Assembly: GCA_040877875.1 (NCBI GenBank)
Contig: JBBDNC010000108.1
Coordinates: 1 to 20,799, forward strand
Length of the DNA stretch: 20,799 nt
Direction of reading: 5' to 3'
Source: JBBDNC01 sp040877875
Lineage (GTDB): Bacteria > Bacteroidota > Rhodothermia > Balneolales > Balneolaceae
In this document: positions 14,122-20,799 of the stretch, in pieces
How positions within the stretch are numbered: position 1 is the stretch's first letter
Layout: the number at the start of each line of letters is the position of its first letter
The notes under the pieces: generated by a model
The model's input: only the letters and a program-made list of their open reading frames with translations
The model's database searches: none
Told to the model about the DNA's origin: nothing
Translations under genes and position numbers: made by a program

Positions 14122-15255
14122 GTGCAAGTGAAACCGATCACAAACGAAGTTACCATTGTTTCTACCCAGCAGGAGAAGAAGAACTTCCTTCGCTTTCCCT
14201 ATCATCACTATGAGGAAGATCCATATTGGGTTCCCCCCCTGATGATGGATCAGAAAAAACTTCTCAATAAAAAAAAGAACCCTTTCTACAATCAGGGAGA
14301 GATCGTTCAGTTTCTCGCTGAACGTAACGGAATCCCCTCCGGCCGGCTGGCTGCCATCATAGACCATCGATATAATGAATACCATAATACCCTGACCGGT
14401 TTTTTCGGTTTTTATGAATCGATCGACTCCCAGGATACGACAGACTTGCTGTTCCGGGTAGCTTCCGACTGGCTTCGGGATCAAGGTATGAAAACCGTTT
14501 TGGGGCCGGCGAATCCCGGGATGATGGATGAAATCGGTATCCTGGTTGAGGGGTTTGAATCCTATCCCTATATCCTGATGCCTTGGAATAAACCCTATTA
14601 TGATTCACTGCTCAAAGGTGCCGGCTTCTCCAAAGCGACCGATTTATATGCTTACGAAGTGACCCAGGATTCGGTAAACCGGGAAAGAATGCATCGGGCG
14701 GTTGAGATCGTGAAAAAGAGAATGCCGGATCTGCACATCAGGGAGCTTAACATGAGAAACCTGAAATCGGAACTTGTTTACATCCGCCATATTTTCAATG
14801 AATCCTGGAAGGATAACTGGGGCTTTGTCCCGATCACGGAAGAAGAGTTTCAGGCAGTAGCTTCGGATCTGAAGATGATTGTAGATACGAAGGTTGCCCA
14901 CATTGCGGAGCTGAATGGCCAACCGGTAGCCTTTTCGATTGCCCTGCCGGACTATAACCAGGTATTTAGAAAAATGGATGGCACCCTCTTTCCAACCGGT
15001 ATCTTTAAACTTTTGTATCACCGCAGGTATATTAACCGTATCCGTACGGCTTTGATGGGAGTTTTGCCTGAATACAGGGGCAGGGGAATCGATGCTTTGC
15101 TCCACCAAAAAGCCATCCAAAATGGAAAAGAAGTCGGGTATTATGCTTCAGAACTGAGCTGGATTCTGGAGAGTAATGTGGAAATGATCCGGGTTGCGGA
15201 AAAAATAGGGGGGTATAAAAGTAAAACCTACAGAATGTACCAGATGGATCTTTGA
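14122..15255 (+). CDS. YghO/bCerS-like GNAT-fold acyltransferase, putative ceramide synthase
   Basis: A 377-residue protein (GTG start; a second GTG two codons later is equally possible) with FPYHHYEEDPYWVPPLMMDQ near residue 25, LNKKKNPFYNQGEI, GFFGFYESID, GPANPGMMDEIGILV, and a C-terminal acyl-CoA-binding-like segment MGVLPEYRGRGIDALLHQKA near residue 315. That RGRGxxxLL loop is the GNAT motif A. The whole pattern fits the large GNAT-like family containing E. coli YghO, to which I recall the Caulobacter bacterial ceramide synthase bCerS also being assigned. It would N-acylate a sphingoid base or 3-ketosphinganine. The 2-base gap to spt indicates tight co-translation, and Bacteroidota-type sphingolipids are expected in such a host. 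The acyl donor (CoA or ACP) cannot be inferred. The family is fairly sure, the ceramide role moderately so. Confidence 0.78.
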   Translation: MQVKPITNEVTIVSTQQEKKNFLRFPYHHYEEDPYWVPPLMMDQKKLLNKKKNPFYNQGEIVQFLAERNGIPSGRLAAIIDHRYNEYHNTLTGFFGFYESIDSQDTTDLLFRVASDWLRDQGMKTVLGPANPGMMDEIGILVEGFESYPYILMPWNKPYYDSLLKGAGFSKATDLYAYEVTQDSVNRERMHRAVEIVKKRMPDLHIRELNMRNLKSELVYIRHIFNESWKDNWGFVPITEEEFQAVASDLKMIVDTKVAHIAELNGQPVAFSIALPDYNQVFRKMDGTLFPTGIFKLLYHRRYINRIRTALMGVLPEYRGRGIDALLHQKAIQNGKEVGYYASELSWILESNVEMIRVAEKIGGYKSKTYRMYQMDL

Positions 15256-15609
15256 TTCATGCTTGTCTTGTTTTGTGTCCGTCCTGATACCCGCTTTCCT
15301 CTCTCCCGTCGGATAACCCCTCCTTATATAGCTGCCATTTAGTCCCATCATTTCTATTGAAAAATCAGTACATTTTACTTGTGAAACACCTTAAGTGGTC
15401 GATTTGCAGGTATCCGGATACGATGAAACGACACTAAGTTTTTCTGTGGAGCACCGTCGAGACCGGCGGGTTGTCTGGGTCGGTCAGATGGACTCAGTAA
15501 ATGAATACAGATCTGAGCAGGCAACCCTGCATCCATATTGGCCCGGGTGAACCATCAGACTGGGTCCTTGAAAGGCCATAGCAGAAACGAGCAAGAATTC
15601 TTCAATCAT
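15256..15609. other. 354-base region before fumC; no gene, possible structured leader
   Basis: No convincing coding frame exists here. The 3' two thirds can fold locally: GACCG/CGGTC (15461-15465 with 15481-15485), CTCAG/CTGAG (15493-15497 with 15513-15517), GCAGG-CAAC-CCTGC (15517-15530), and TGGCC/GGCCA enclosing the GGGTGAACC to CCTTGAAAGG part near 15538-15582. The run of consecutive short stems suggests a leader RNA for fumC, but short stems occur by chance. No terminator is obvious after the acyltransferase gene. Confidence 0.35.
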
Positions 15610-17001
15610 ATGAGCAATTTCCGTATCGAGAAAGATTCCATGGGCGAGGTCAAAGTACCGATTGACGCTTATTACGGAGCACAAACCCAACGGGCGTTTG
15701 AAAATTTTCCGATCAGTCATATTCGATTTTCCCGAGAGTTTATTGAAGCACTCGGGCGGGTGAAACGGGCTGCTGCCCAGGTGAATGCTGACCTGGGCCT
15801 TTTGGATAAAAACGTTGCCGAAGCTATTATAAAGGCCTCGGAGGAAGTTATCGAGGGGAAACTGGACGAGCACTTTATTCTGGATATTTTCCAAACCGGG
15901 TCGGGGACTTCAACCAATATGAATGCCAATGAAGTGATCTCGAAACGGGCGAATGAGTTAAAAAGCGGGACCGATATTTCCATCCATCCGAACGACCATG
16001 TCAATTTCGGCCAGAGCTCAAACGATGTGATCCCGACGACGATTCGTGTGGCGGCCGTGCTGGCGCTTCAGCAAAATCTTGTTCCGGCCTTGAAATATTT
16101 ACAGAAAACCCTTCTGGAAAAAGGCGGGGAGGTGTCCGATGTCGTAAAAACAGGCCGAACGCATCTGATGGATGCAATGCCGGTAACCCTGGAACAGGAG
16201 TTCAGCGGATATGCCCGGCAGATAGAATTGGGTATCCAGCGAATTCAATCGGCTCTGGAGCGGCTGCTTGAACTTCCCCAGGGCGGTACAGCGGTGGGAA
16301 CCGGCCTCAATACTCATCACGAATTCGGCGGCAAATTTGCGGCTTCCATGGCCGAATCTACCGGCCAGCCCTTTCGAGAAGCTGAAAATCATTTTGAAGC
16401 CCAGGCAACGGTTGACGCCCCGGTCGAACTCAGCGGCCAGCTAAAAACCCTGGCTGTAGGGCTGACAAAAATCGGAAATGACTTTCGATGGATGAATTCA
16501 GGCCCGAACAGCGGACTGGGAGAAATCGAATTGAAGGCGCTTCAGCCCGGATCCTCCATCATGCCCGGCAAGGTGAATCCCGTTGTGGAAGAGTCACTGA
16601 CAATGGTATGTGCCCAGGTAATCGGGAATGATGCGGCGATCACAATGGCCGGCCAGTCCGGCAATTTTGAGCTGAATGTCATGCTTCCGGTTGTGGCACA
16701 TAACCTGCTGGAATCCATCAGGATTCTCGGTAATGCGAGTCGAAACCTTGCGGAGCGGTCCGTAAAAGGATTTACGGTCAGGAAGGAACAAATCGATCGC
16801 ATGGTTGGGAAAAACCCGATTCTGGTAACGGCCCTGAATCCGTTAATCGGTTACGACAAGGCCGCTGAAATTGCAAAAAAAGCATTCAGGGAAGACCGGG
16901 CCGTCCTGGATGTCGCTTTGGAAATGACAGATTTGTCGGAGGACGAGTTACGAGAGGCGCTGAATCCCATCAACATGACAAAAGGTGGGTTTTCAGATTG
17001 A
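15610..17001 (+). CDS. fumC: Class II fumarate hydratase
   Basis: A 463-residue protein of the fumarase/aspartase superfamily, catalysing fumarate plus water to malate in the TCA cycle, cytosolic and tetrameric. It begins MSNFRIEKDSMGEVKVP and contains YYGAQTQRAFENFPIS, QTGSGTSTNMNANEVI and NDHVNFGQSSNDVIPT. The general acid-base region is TGRTHLMDAMPVTL with H185, and the mobile loop GSSIMPGKVNP runs from G314 with S315/S316. Length agrees with E. coli FumC (467). An in-frame upstream ATG at 15538 would add 24 residues unlike any fumarase N-terminus, so the ATG at 15610 is preferred. GxKVNP with FumC-specific MNANE separates it from aspartase and argininosuccinate lyase. It lies alone between two intergenic regions with secondary structure potential. 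Confidence 0.96.
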   Translation: MSNFRIEKDSMGEVKVPIDAYYGAQTQRAFENFPISHIRFSREFIEALGRVKRAAAQVNADLGLLDKNVAEAIIKASEEVIEGKLDEHFILDIFQTGSGTSTNMNANEVISKRANELKSGTDISIHPNDHVNFGQSSNDVIPTTIRVAAVLALQQNLVPALKYLQKTLLEKGGEVSDVVKTGRTHLMDAMPVTLEQEFSGYARQIELGIQRIQSALERLLELPQGGTAVGTGLNTHHEFGGKFAASMAESTGQPFREAENHFEAQATVDAPVELSGQLKTLAVGLTKIGNDFRWMNSGPNSGLGEIELKALQPGSSIMPGKVNPVVEESLTMVCAQVIGNDAAITMAGQSGNFELNVMLPVVAHNLLESIRILGNASRNLAERSVKGFTVRKEQIDRMVGKNPILVTALNPLIGYDKAAEIAKKAFREDRAVLDVALEMTDLSEDELREALNPINMTKGGFSD

Positions 17002-17071
17002 TCCATGGGCCTTTTATCAGAGGTTTTTAGTCTAACTATAAATAGCTAAAAGGTGAGCGGGTCTCCCGGCA

Positions 17072-17140
17072 GATATCAGGAACGGGTATCTTTGGGTCTG
17101 AAATGTACAGCAGAAGTTCTGTTCCTGCGTTTTTGATATC
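17072..17140. other. Long imperfect stem-loop between fumC and E1 gene
   Basis: GATATC-AGGAAC (17072-17083) pairs with GTTCCT (17121-17126) and GATATC (17135-17140), with an 8-base bulge GCGTTTTT on the 3' side. The loop holds another near-palindrome, CAGAAGTTCTG (17111-17121). The five T in the bulge could let the inner stem act as a fumC terminator, and the outer stem as an antiterminator; a DNA-level operator is the alternative. Confidence 0.35.
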
Positions 17141-17144
17141 AATG

Positions 17145-17171
17145 TTGAAGCTCTTATTATATTTATATTTG
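17145..17171 (+). promoter_or_regulatory. Candidate Bacteroidota-type promoter of the E1 gene
   Basis: TATATTTG at 17164-17171 is a perfect TAnnTTTG box, the only one noted in an intergenic region here. TTG at 17145-17147 lies 16 bases upstream, shorter than usual. Transcription would start about 45 bases before the E1 ATG, just downstream of the 17072-17140 stem-loop. Confidence 0.42.
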
Positions 17172-17224
17172 GTACCCACGCTGAAAACTGTAGAAATTGA
17201 ATAGGATATTGAACAGTTGGGATT

Positions 17225-19642
17225 ATGGCTAAATCTGAAGTGGTAAAATCGAAGAGCAGGTATTCAAAAAAGAAATCTGAAAAGATTCTGAAGGAATATA
17301 AACTCGTTCGTCTCAGTCGGGAAATATCAAGAATTGGCCGGAAAGAAGTCCTGACAGGCAAAGCCAAATTCGGAATATTCGGGGATGGCAAGGAGCTTCC
17401 CCAGATTGCCATGGCGAACTCGTTTCAGAACGGGGATTTCCGTTCAGGCTACTACCGGGATCAGACTTTTATGATGGCGATCGGCCGGATGACTGTCCAG
17501 CAGTTTTTTGCCCAGCTTTACGGGCATCCTGACACGAAGGCCGACCCGTTTTCCGGTGGGCGGCAGATGAATGCTCATTTTGCCACCCGGCTTCTGGATG
17601 AGAAGGGGAACTGGAAACCGCAGACGGAAAGGAAGAACAGTGCTGCGGATATGTCGCCGACGGCAAGCCATATTCCTCGGCTCCTGGGCCTTGCCCAGGC
17701 TTCGAAAGTCTACAGAGAAAATGAATTTTTAAAAGACCGAACGGAATTTTCAAACCGGGGCAGGGAAGTGGCGTTCGGGACCATCGGAGATGCCAGCACG
17801 TCCGAAGGGATTTTTTGGGAATCGATCAATGCGGCGGGCGTACTTCAGTTGCCTCTCGTTCTCTCCGTCTGGGATGACGGATACGGGATCTCCGTTTCAA
17901 AAAAATATCAAACTACAAAAGAAAGCATCTCTAAAGTCCTGGAGGGATTTCAGCGTACGGAAGACGAACCCGGAATTGAAATTTTTAGAGTCAAGGCCTG
18001 GGATTACGAAGGGCTTATTGAAACCTATCGACAAGCCGCCTCCCTGGCAAGGGAGGAATATGTACCCTCCCTGATTCATGTAGAAGATGTGACTCAGCCC
18101 CAGGGCCATTCAACTTCCGGTTCTCATGAACGGTATAAATCGGATGAACGGCTGGAGTGGGAAGAAGAGTATTGTTGTTGTAAACAATTTCGGAACTGGA
18201 TCCTCGAACAGGGAATTGCCGAATCGGAAACGCTTGACAAGATTGAAGAGGACGCCCGCAAGGAGGCCAAAGAGGGCAAGGAGAAAGCCTGGAATGAATT
18301 TCAGGCACCGATTAAAAAACAGCGGGATGAACTCGCCTCCATTTTGGAGCCCATCCTTCAAACCCATTCAAAAAATGGAGAGATCAGGGAACTCGGTCAA
18401 CAGTTAAAGCGGAAACCCGCCCCGATTCGTAAAGATTTGATGTCTGCCGCCAGGAAAGTGCTGCGATACACCCGCGGTGCGTCATCCCCGGCGCGGGATG
18501 AGCTGATCAAGTGGTTAAAAGAATACAAGGAAGAAAACCGGCAAAATTATAATTCTCACCTCTTCAGTGAGTCTGACTTTTCTCCGATGCATGTTGAAGA
18601 ACTGAAACCGGAGTATAGTGCTAATCCGGAAGTGGTAGACGGACGAGTCGTGTTAAGAGATAATTTTGATAAACTATTCGAAAAATATCCCGAAGCCCTT
18701 GTTTTCGGTGAAGACGTTGGTCAACTGGGGGATGTAAATCTCGGCCTCGAAGGCCTCCAGAAAAAGTACGGGGAATTGCGGGTAGGGGATACGGGAATCC
18801 GGGAGGCTACCATACTCGGGCAGGGAGTCGGGCTGGCGCTACGGGGACTCCGTCCGATTGCTGAAATTCAGTACCTGGATTACATTCTCTACTGTCTGCA
18901 GGGATTGAGTGACGATGTGGCAACCCTTCGGTATCGTACCTCCGGCGGGCAAAAAGTGCCTTTGATCGTTCGTACCCGGGGTCACCGGCTGGAAGGAATC
19001 TGGCACTCCGGGTCTCCTCTTGGCATGGTGATTAACGGAGTGAGGGGGATGCATGTTTGCGTTCCCCGTAACCTGACGGATGCATCCGGCTTTTACAACA
19101 CCCTGTTGCAGGGAGACGACCCGGCCCTGGTGATTGAACCGCTGAACGGCTACCGGCTGAAAGAAAAACTCCCCGTTAACCTGGGTGAATTTACCGTGCC
19201 CCTTGGCGTCCCCGAAATCGTTCATGAGGGGACCGATATGACCGTTGTCTCCTACGGTGCCACCTTTAATATTATCGAATCCCTGCTGCCTCAATTCGAA
19301 AAATTTGATCTATCGGTCGAACTGATTGATGTCCGAACCCTTCTTCCCTTTGACAACCACCGGATCATCCTTGAGTCGCTAAAGAAGACGAATCGTATTC
19401 TGTTTATTGATGAGGATGTGCCCGGCGGGGCTACCGGATTTATGATGCAGCAGGTGATCGATCAGCACGGAGGTTACTACCATCTCGATTCGGAAGCCAA
19501 ATGTCTCACGGCCGAGCCGCATCGAACGGCTTTTGCGAGTGACGGTGATTATTTTTCAAAACCGAGTGACGATGATATCTTCGAGGCCGTTTACGGTATC
19601 ATGAGTGAGGCGAATCCTGCAAAATACCCTCCTTTTTTATAG
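17225..19642 (+). CDS. Branched-chain 2-oxoacid dehydrogenase E1, alpha and beta subunits fused
   Basis: An 805-residue thiamine-diphosphate enzyme. Residues about 20-350 form the alpha half: FGDGKELPQIAMANSFQNG, GYYRDQTFMMAIGRM, the TPP motif GDASTSEG (188-195) with VWDDGYGISV at its end, and a QPQGHSTSGSHERY loop. Residues about 350-455 are a lysine/glutamate-rich helical linker. The beta half begins near 465 and has GEDVGQLGDVN with the TPP glutamate E496, GDTGIREATILGQGVGLAL, QYLDYILY and a C-terminal transketolase domain. The substrate is likely a branched-chain 2-oxoacid, though pyruvate or acetoin-type dehydrogenase cannot be excluded. It would act in the cytosol with E2 and E3, which are not in this window. 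Fused E1 of this kind is common in Bacteroidota. It has its own promoter candidate and a possible terminator; no SD beyond GGGATT at the ATG. Confidence 0.88.
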   Translation: MAKSEVVKSKSRYSKKKSEKILKEYKLVRLSREISRIGRKEVLTGKAKFGIFGDGKELPQIAMANSFQNGDFRSGYYRDQTFMMAIGRMTVQQFFAQLYGHPDTKADPFSGGRQMNAHFATRLLDEKGNWKPQTERKNSAADMSPTASHIPRLLGLAQASKVYRENEFLKDRTEFSNRGREVAFGTIGDASTSEGIFWESINAAGVLQLPLVLSVWDDGYGISVSKKYQTTKESISKVLEGFQRTEDEPGIEIFRVKAWDYEGLIETYRQAASLAREEYVPSLIHVEDVTQPQGHSTSGSHERYKSDERLEWEEEYCCCKQFRNWILEQGIAESETLDKIEEDARKEAKEGKEKAWNEFQAPIKKQRDELASILEPILQTHSKNGEIRELGQQLKRKPAPIRKDLMSAARKVLRYTRGASSPARDELIKWLKEYKEENRQNYNSHLFSESDFSPMHVEELKPEYSANPEVVDGRVVLRDNFDKLFEKYPEALVFGEDVGQLGDVNLGLEGLQKKYGELRVGDTGIREATILGQGVGLALRGLRPIAEIQYLDYILYCLQGLSDDVATLRYRTSGGQKVPLIVRTRGHRLEGIWHSGSPLGMVINGVRGMHVCVPRNLTDASGFYNTLLQGDDPALVIEPLNGYRLKEKLPVNLGEFTVPLGVPEIVHEGTDMTVVSYGATFNIIESLLPQFEKFDLSVELIDVRTLLPFDNHRIILESLKKTNRILFIDEDVPGGATGFMMQQVIDQHGGYYHLDSEAKCLTAEPHRTAFASDGDYFSKPSDDDIFEAVYGIMSEANPAKYPPFL

Positions 19643-19658
19643 CCTTGTCTTTTATTTT

Positions 19659-19687
19659 CCGGAAGCCCCTCCGGTCAGGTTTTTTTT
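19659..19687 (+). terminator. Probable terminator after the E1 gene
   Basis: CCGGA (19659-19663) and TCCGG (19670-19674) flank a 6-base loop. After TCAGG come eight T (19680-19687). The stem is short and the 5-base gap before the T run is unusual, so this is only a moderate call. Confidence 0.42.
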
Positions 19688-19883
19688 ACAATGGACCGGG
19701 CAGGGATGGTGTAGAATTTATCAAGAGTCCCGAAGGGAATTCATATATCCCGATGCCGCTTTTCCGATAGCGATACCCTTTTCCTTTGTTAATTAAAAAA
19801 ACGAACTTCACCGGCGCAGGGAGTAAGGTGTAAACGGCGAGGACGGATTTCCGGGTGAGAGAAGGTTGCCCGGCAAAAGGAGG

Positions 19884-20780
19884 TTATAGAAGGATCCAGT
19901 CGGCAAAAATAAAAATCCATATCAGCGGAAGATAGGCGAAGGAAGCGAACATTAACGGTTTGGCAGTGTTGACCGTCCGGTGGATTGTAAAAACCACTCC
20001 GTAGTATAAAAAAAGCAGGGTAGCGGCGATGGAGCCAGTCAGGTAAAGCAACCCGGCCAGATCCATGACATAGAGCTTATATACGGTCGGAATCAGTGCA
20101 AGGATCGGCAAAAGAATCCAGATGGAAGTGATCCATCCCTTCTTGTCGTTTTTCGGCAACATTTGGAAACCGGCATGTTCATAATCTTTTCGGCAAACCC
20201 AGGCAATCGACATCACATGGGGAATTTGCCAGCAAAAGACGATTCCGAAAAGGATCCACATCCCATGCTCAAAAACGGTTCCCGTTGAGGCGGCCCAGCC
20301 CCCGACTACCGGAAGGGCTCCGGGAATGGCTCCTACAAATACATTGAGGGCTGATATCCTCTTCAGGGGAGTATAGGCCCAAAGGTAGATCACCGTTGTT
20401 GCCAGGGCAACGCTTGCAGCCACGAAGTTCACCATTAAAATCAGGTAAAGAAGCCCTCCTGTAATCAGGGAAATCGAAAAGATAAAACCGTCTTTCGGTC
20501 GGATCCGGTTGTCCGGCAGCGGGCGTTTGTTGGTTCTTCTCATCAGGCCGTCCACCCCGCGCTCCATGAACATGTTATGAGCTGCAGTTCCCGATGCGAT
20601 CAGCCAGGTTCCCAAAGCTGCATGTGCCATGATTACATAATCCACCTGCCCGGCAGCCCCCATAAGAAAACCAACAAGCATACTTGCCAGGACAGTGAGA
20701 GTAATACCGGGTTTGGTCAGCTCATAGTAATCGCTGATGGTACTCAGGAAATATTTGGCAGAAACGGTTTGGGTAATCAC
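19884..20780 (-). CDS. cyoE/ctaB: Protoheme IX farnesyltransferase (heme o synthase)
   Basis: A 298-residue UbiA-family membrane protein with about eight or nine hydrophobic segments. It farnesylates heme b to heme o for terminal oxidases at the cytoplasmic membrane. The first prenyl-diphosphate/Mg motif is kept as NMFMERGVDGLMRRTNKRPL (residues about 69-88), with N, E and D at the NxxxExxxD positions. The second loop is visible in HVMSIAWVCRKDYEHAGFQM near residue 185, and ELTKPGI opens the first helix. Length matches CtaB. The start taken is a GTG at 20780, but the frame stays open to the window edge (KSLTKI precedes), so the true start may lie outside and the gene may be cut by the right border. 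It is convergent with the E1 gene. Cytochrome oxidase subunit or ctaA genes, common neighbours, would be to the right. Confidence 0.93.
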   Translation of the reverse strand: MITQTVSAKYFLSTISDYYELTKPGITLTVLASMLVGFLMGAAGQVDYVIMAHAALGTWLIASGTAAHNMFMERGVDGLMRRTNKRPLPDNRIRPKDGFIFSISLITGGLLYLILMVNFVAASVALATTVIYLWAYTPLKRISALNVFVGAIPGALPVVGGWAASTGTVFEHGMWILFGIVFCWQIPHVMSIAWVCRKDYEHAGFQMLPKNDKKGWITSIWILLPILALIPTVYKLYVMDLAGLLYLTGSIAATLLFLYYGVVFTIHRTVNTAKPLMFASFAYLPLIWIFIFADWILL

Positions 20781-20799
20781 AATTTTCGTCAGGCTTTTT

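Noticed and set aside
15538..15582. SRP RNA or S-box riboswitch before fumC
   Set aside because: TCAG and AGCAG pieces are 21 bases apart rather than about 11, the apical loop is wrong for SRP, and the S-box core elements are in the wrong order.
15538..15609. Upstream in-frame start for fumC at 15538
   Set aside because: The 24 added residues have no fumarase counterpart, while MSNFRIEKDSMG at 15610 matches the family start.

Overview
The window reads as a chromosomal segment of a Bacteroidota-type bacterium, most likely of the Balneolales/Rhodothermales side. The pointers are mid GC content, many genes with little or no Shine-Dalgarno signal, promoter candidates of the Bacteroidota form (TTTG, about 19 bases, TAnnTTTR), a fused alpha-beta 2-oxoacid dehydrogenase E1, a TIGR02757 protein, and a serine palmitoyltransferase gene. 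This placement is an inference, not a database result. No rRNA, tRNA, CRISPR array, insertion sequence or prophage was seen.

Layout. The left edge holds the 3' end of an ImmA/IrrE-type gene (2-337). Then come class I fructose-bisphosphate aldolase with a textbook terminator, a LPG-synthase-TM membrane protein directly followed by radA, rpsU and a TIGR02757 gene on the minus strand, and cysQ on the plus strand. cysQ overlaps tail-to-tail with mutY (minus), which lies just downstream of a secreted propeller/Ig-like protein gene. A minus-strand NAD-dependent epimerase/dehydratase gene follows. Across a 352-base gap and divergent from it runs a plus-strand group: two GT4 glycosyltransferases, serine palmitoyltransferase (spt) and a YghO/bCerS-like acyltransferase. 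fumC, the fused branched-chain 2-oxoacid dehydrogenase E1, and convergent heme o synthase (cyoE/ctaB) fill the right side.

How genes may work together. The 9.2-15.3 kb block looks like a compact sphingolipid locus. Spt would make 3-ketosphinganine, the GNAT-like protein would N-acylate it, the short-chain-dehydrogenase-like epimerase could be the CerR-type reductase, and the two glycosyltransferases could decorate the ceramide. Only the Spt assignment is strong from sequence. The remaining links rest on family resemblance and gene order.

Most unusual observation. mutY is full length and in one frame (6318-7403), with an intact catalytic domain and a canonical Nudix box. Yet codon 200, exactly where the third cysteine of the [4Fe-4S] cluster motif should be, is TGA. 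It could be a nonsense mutation, a sequencing or assembly error, a split into two polypeptides, or, least likely but testable, UGA recoding to selenocysteine.
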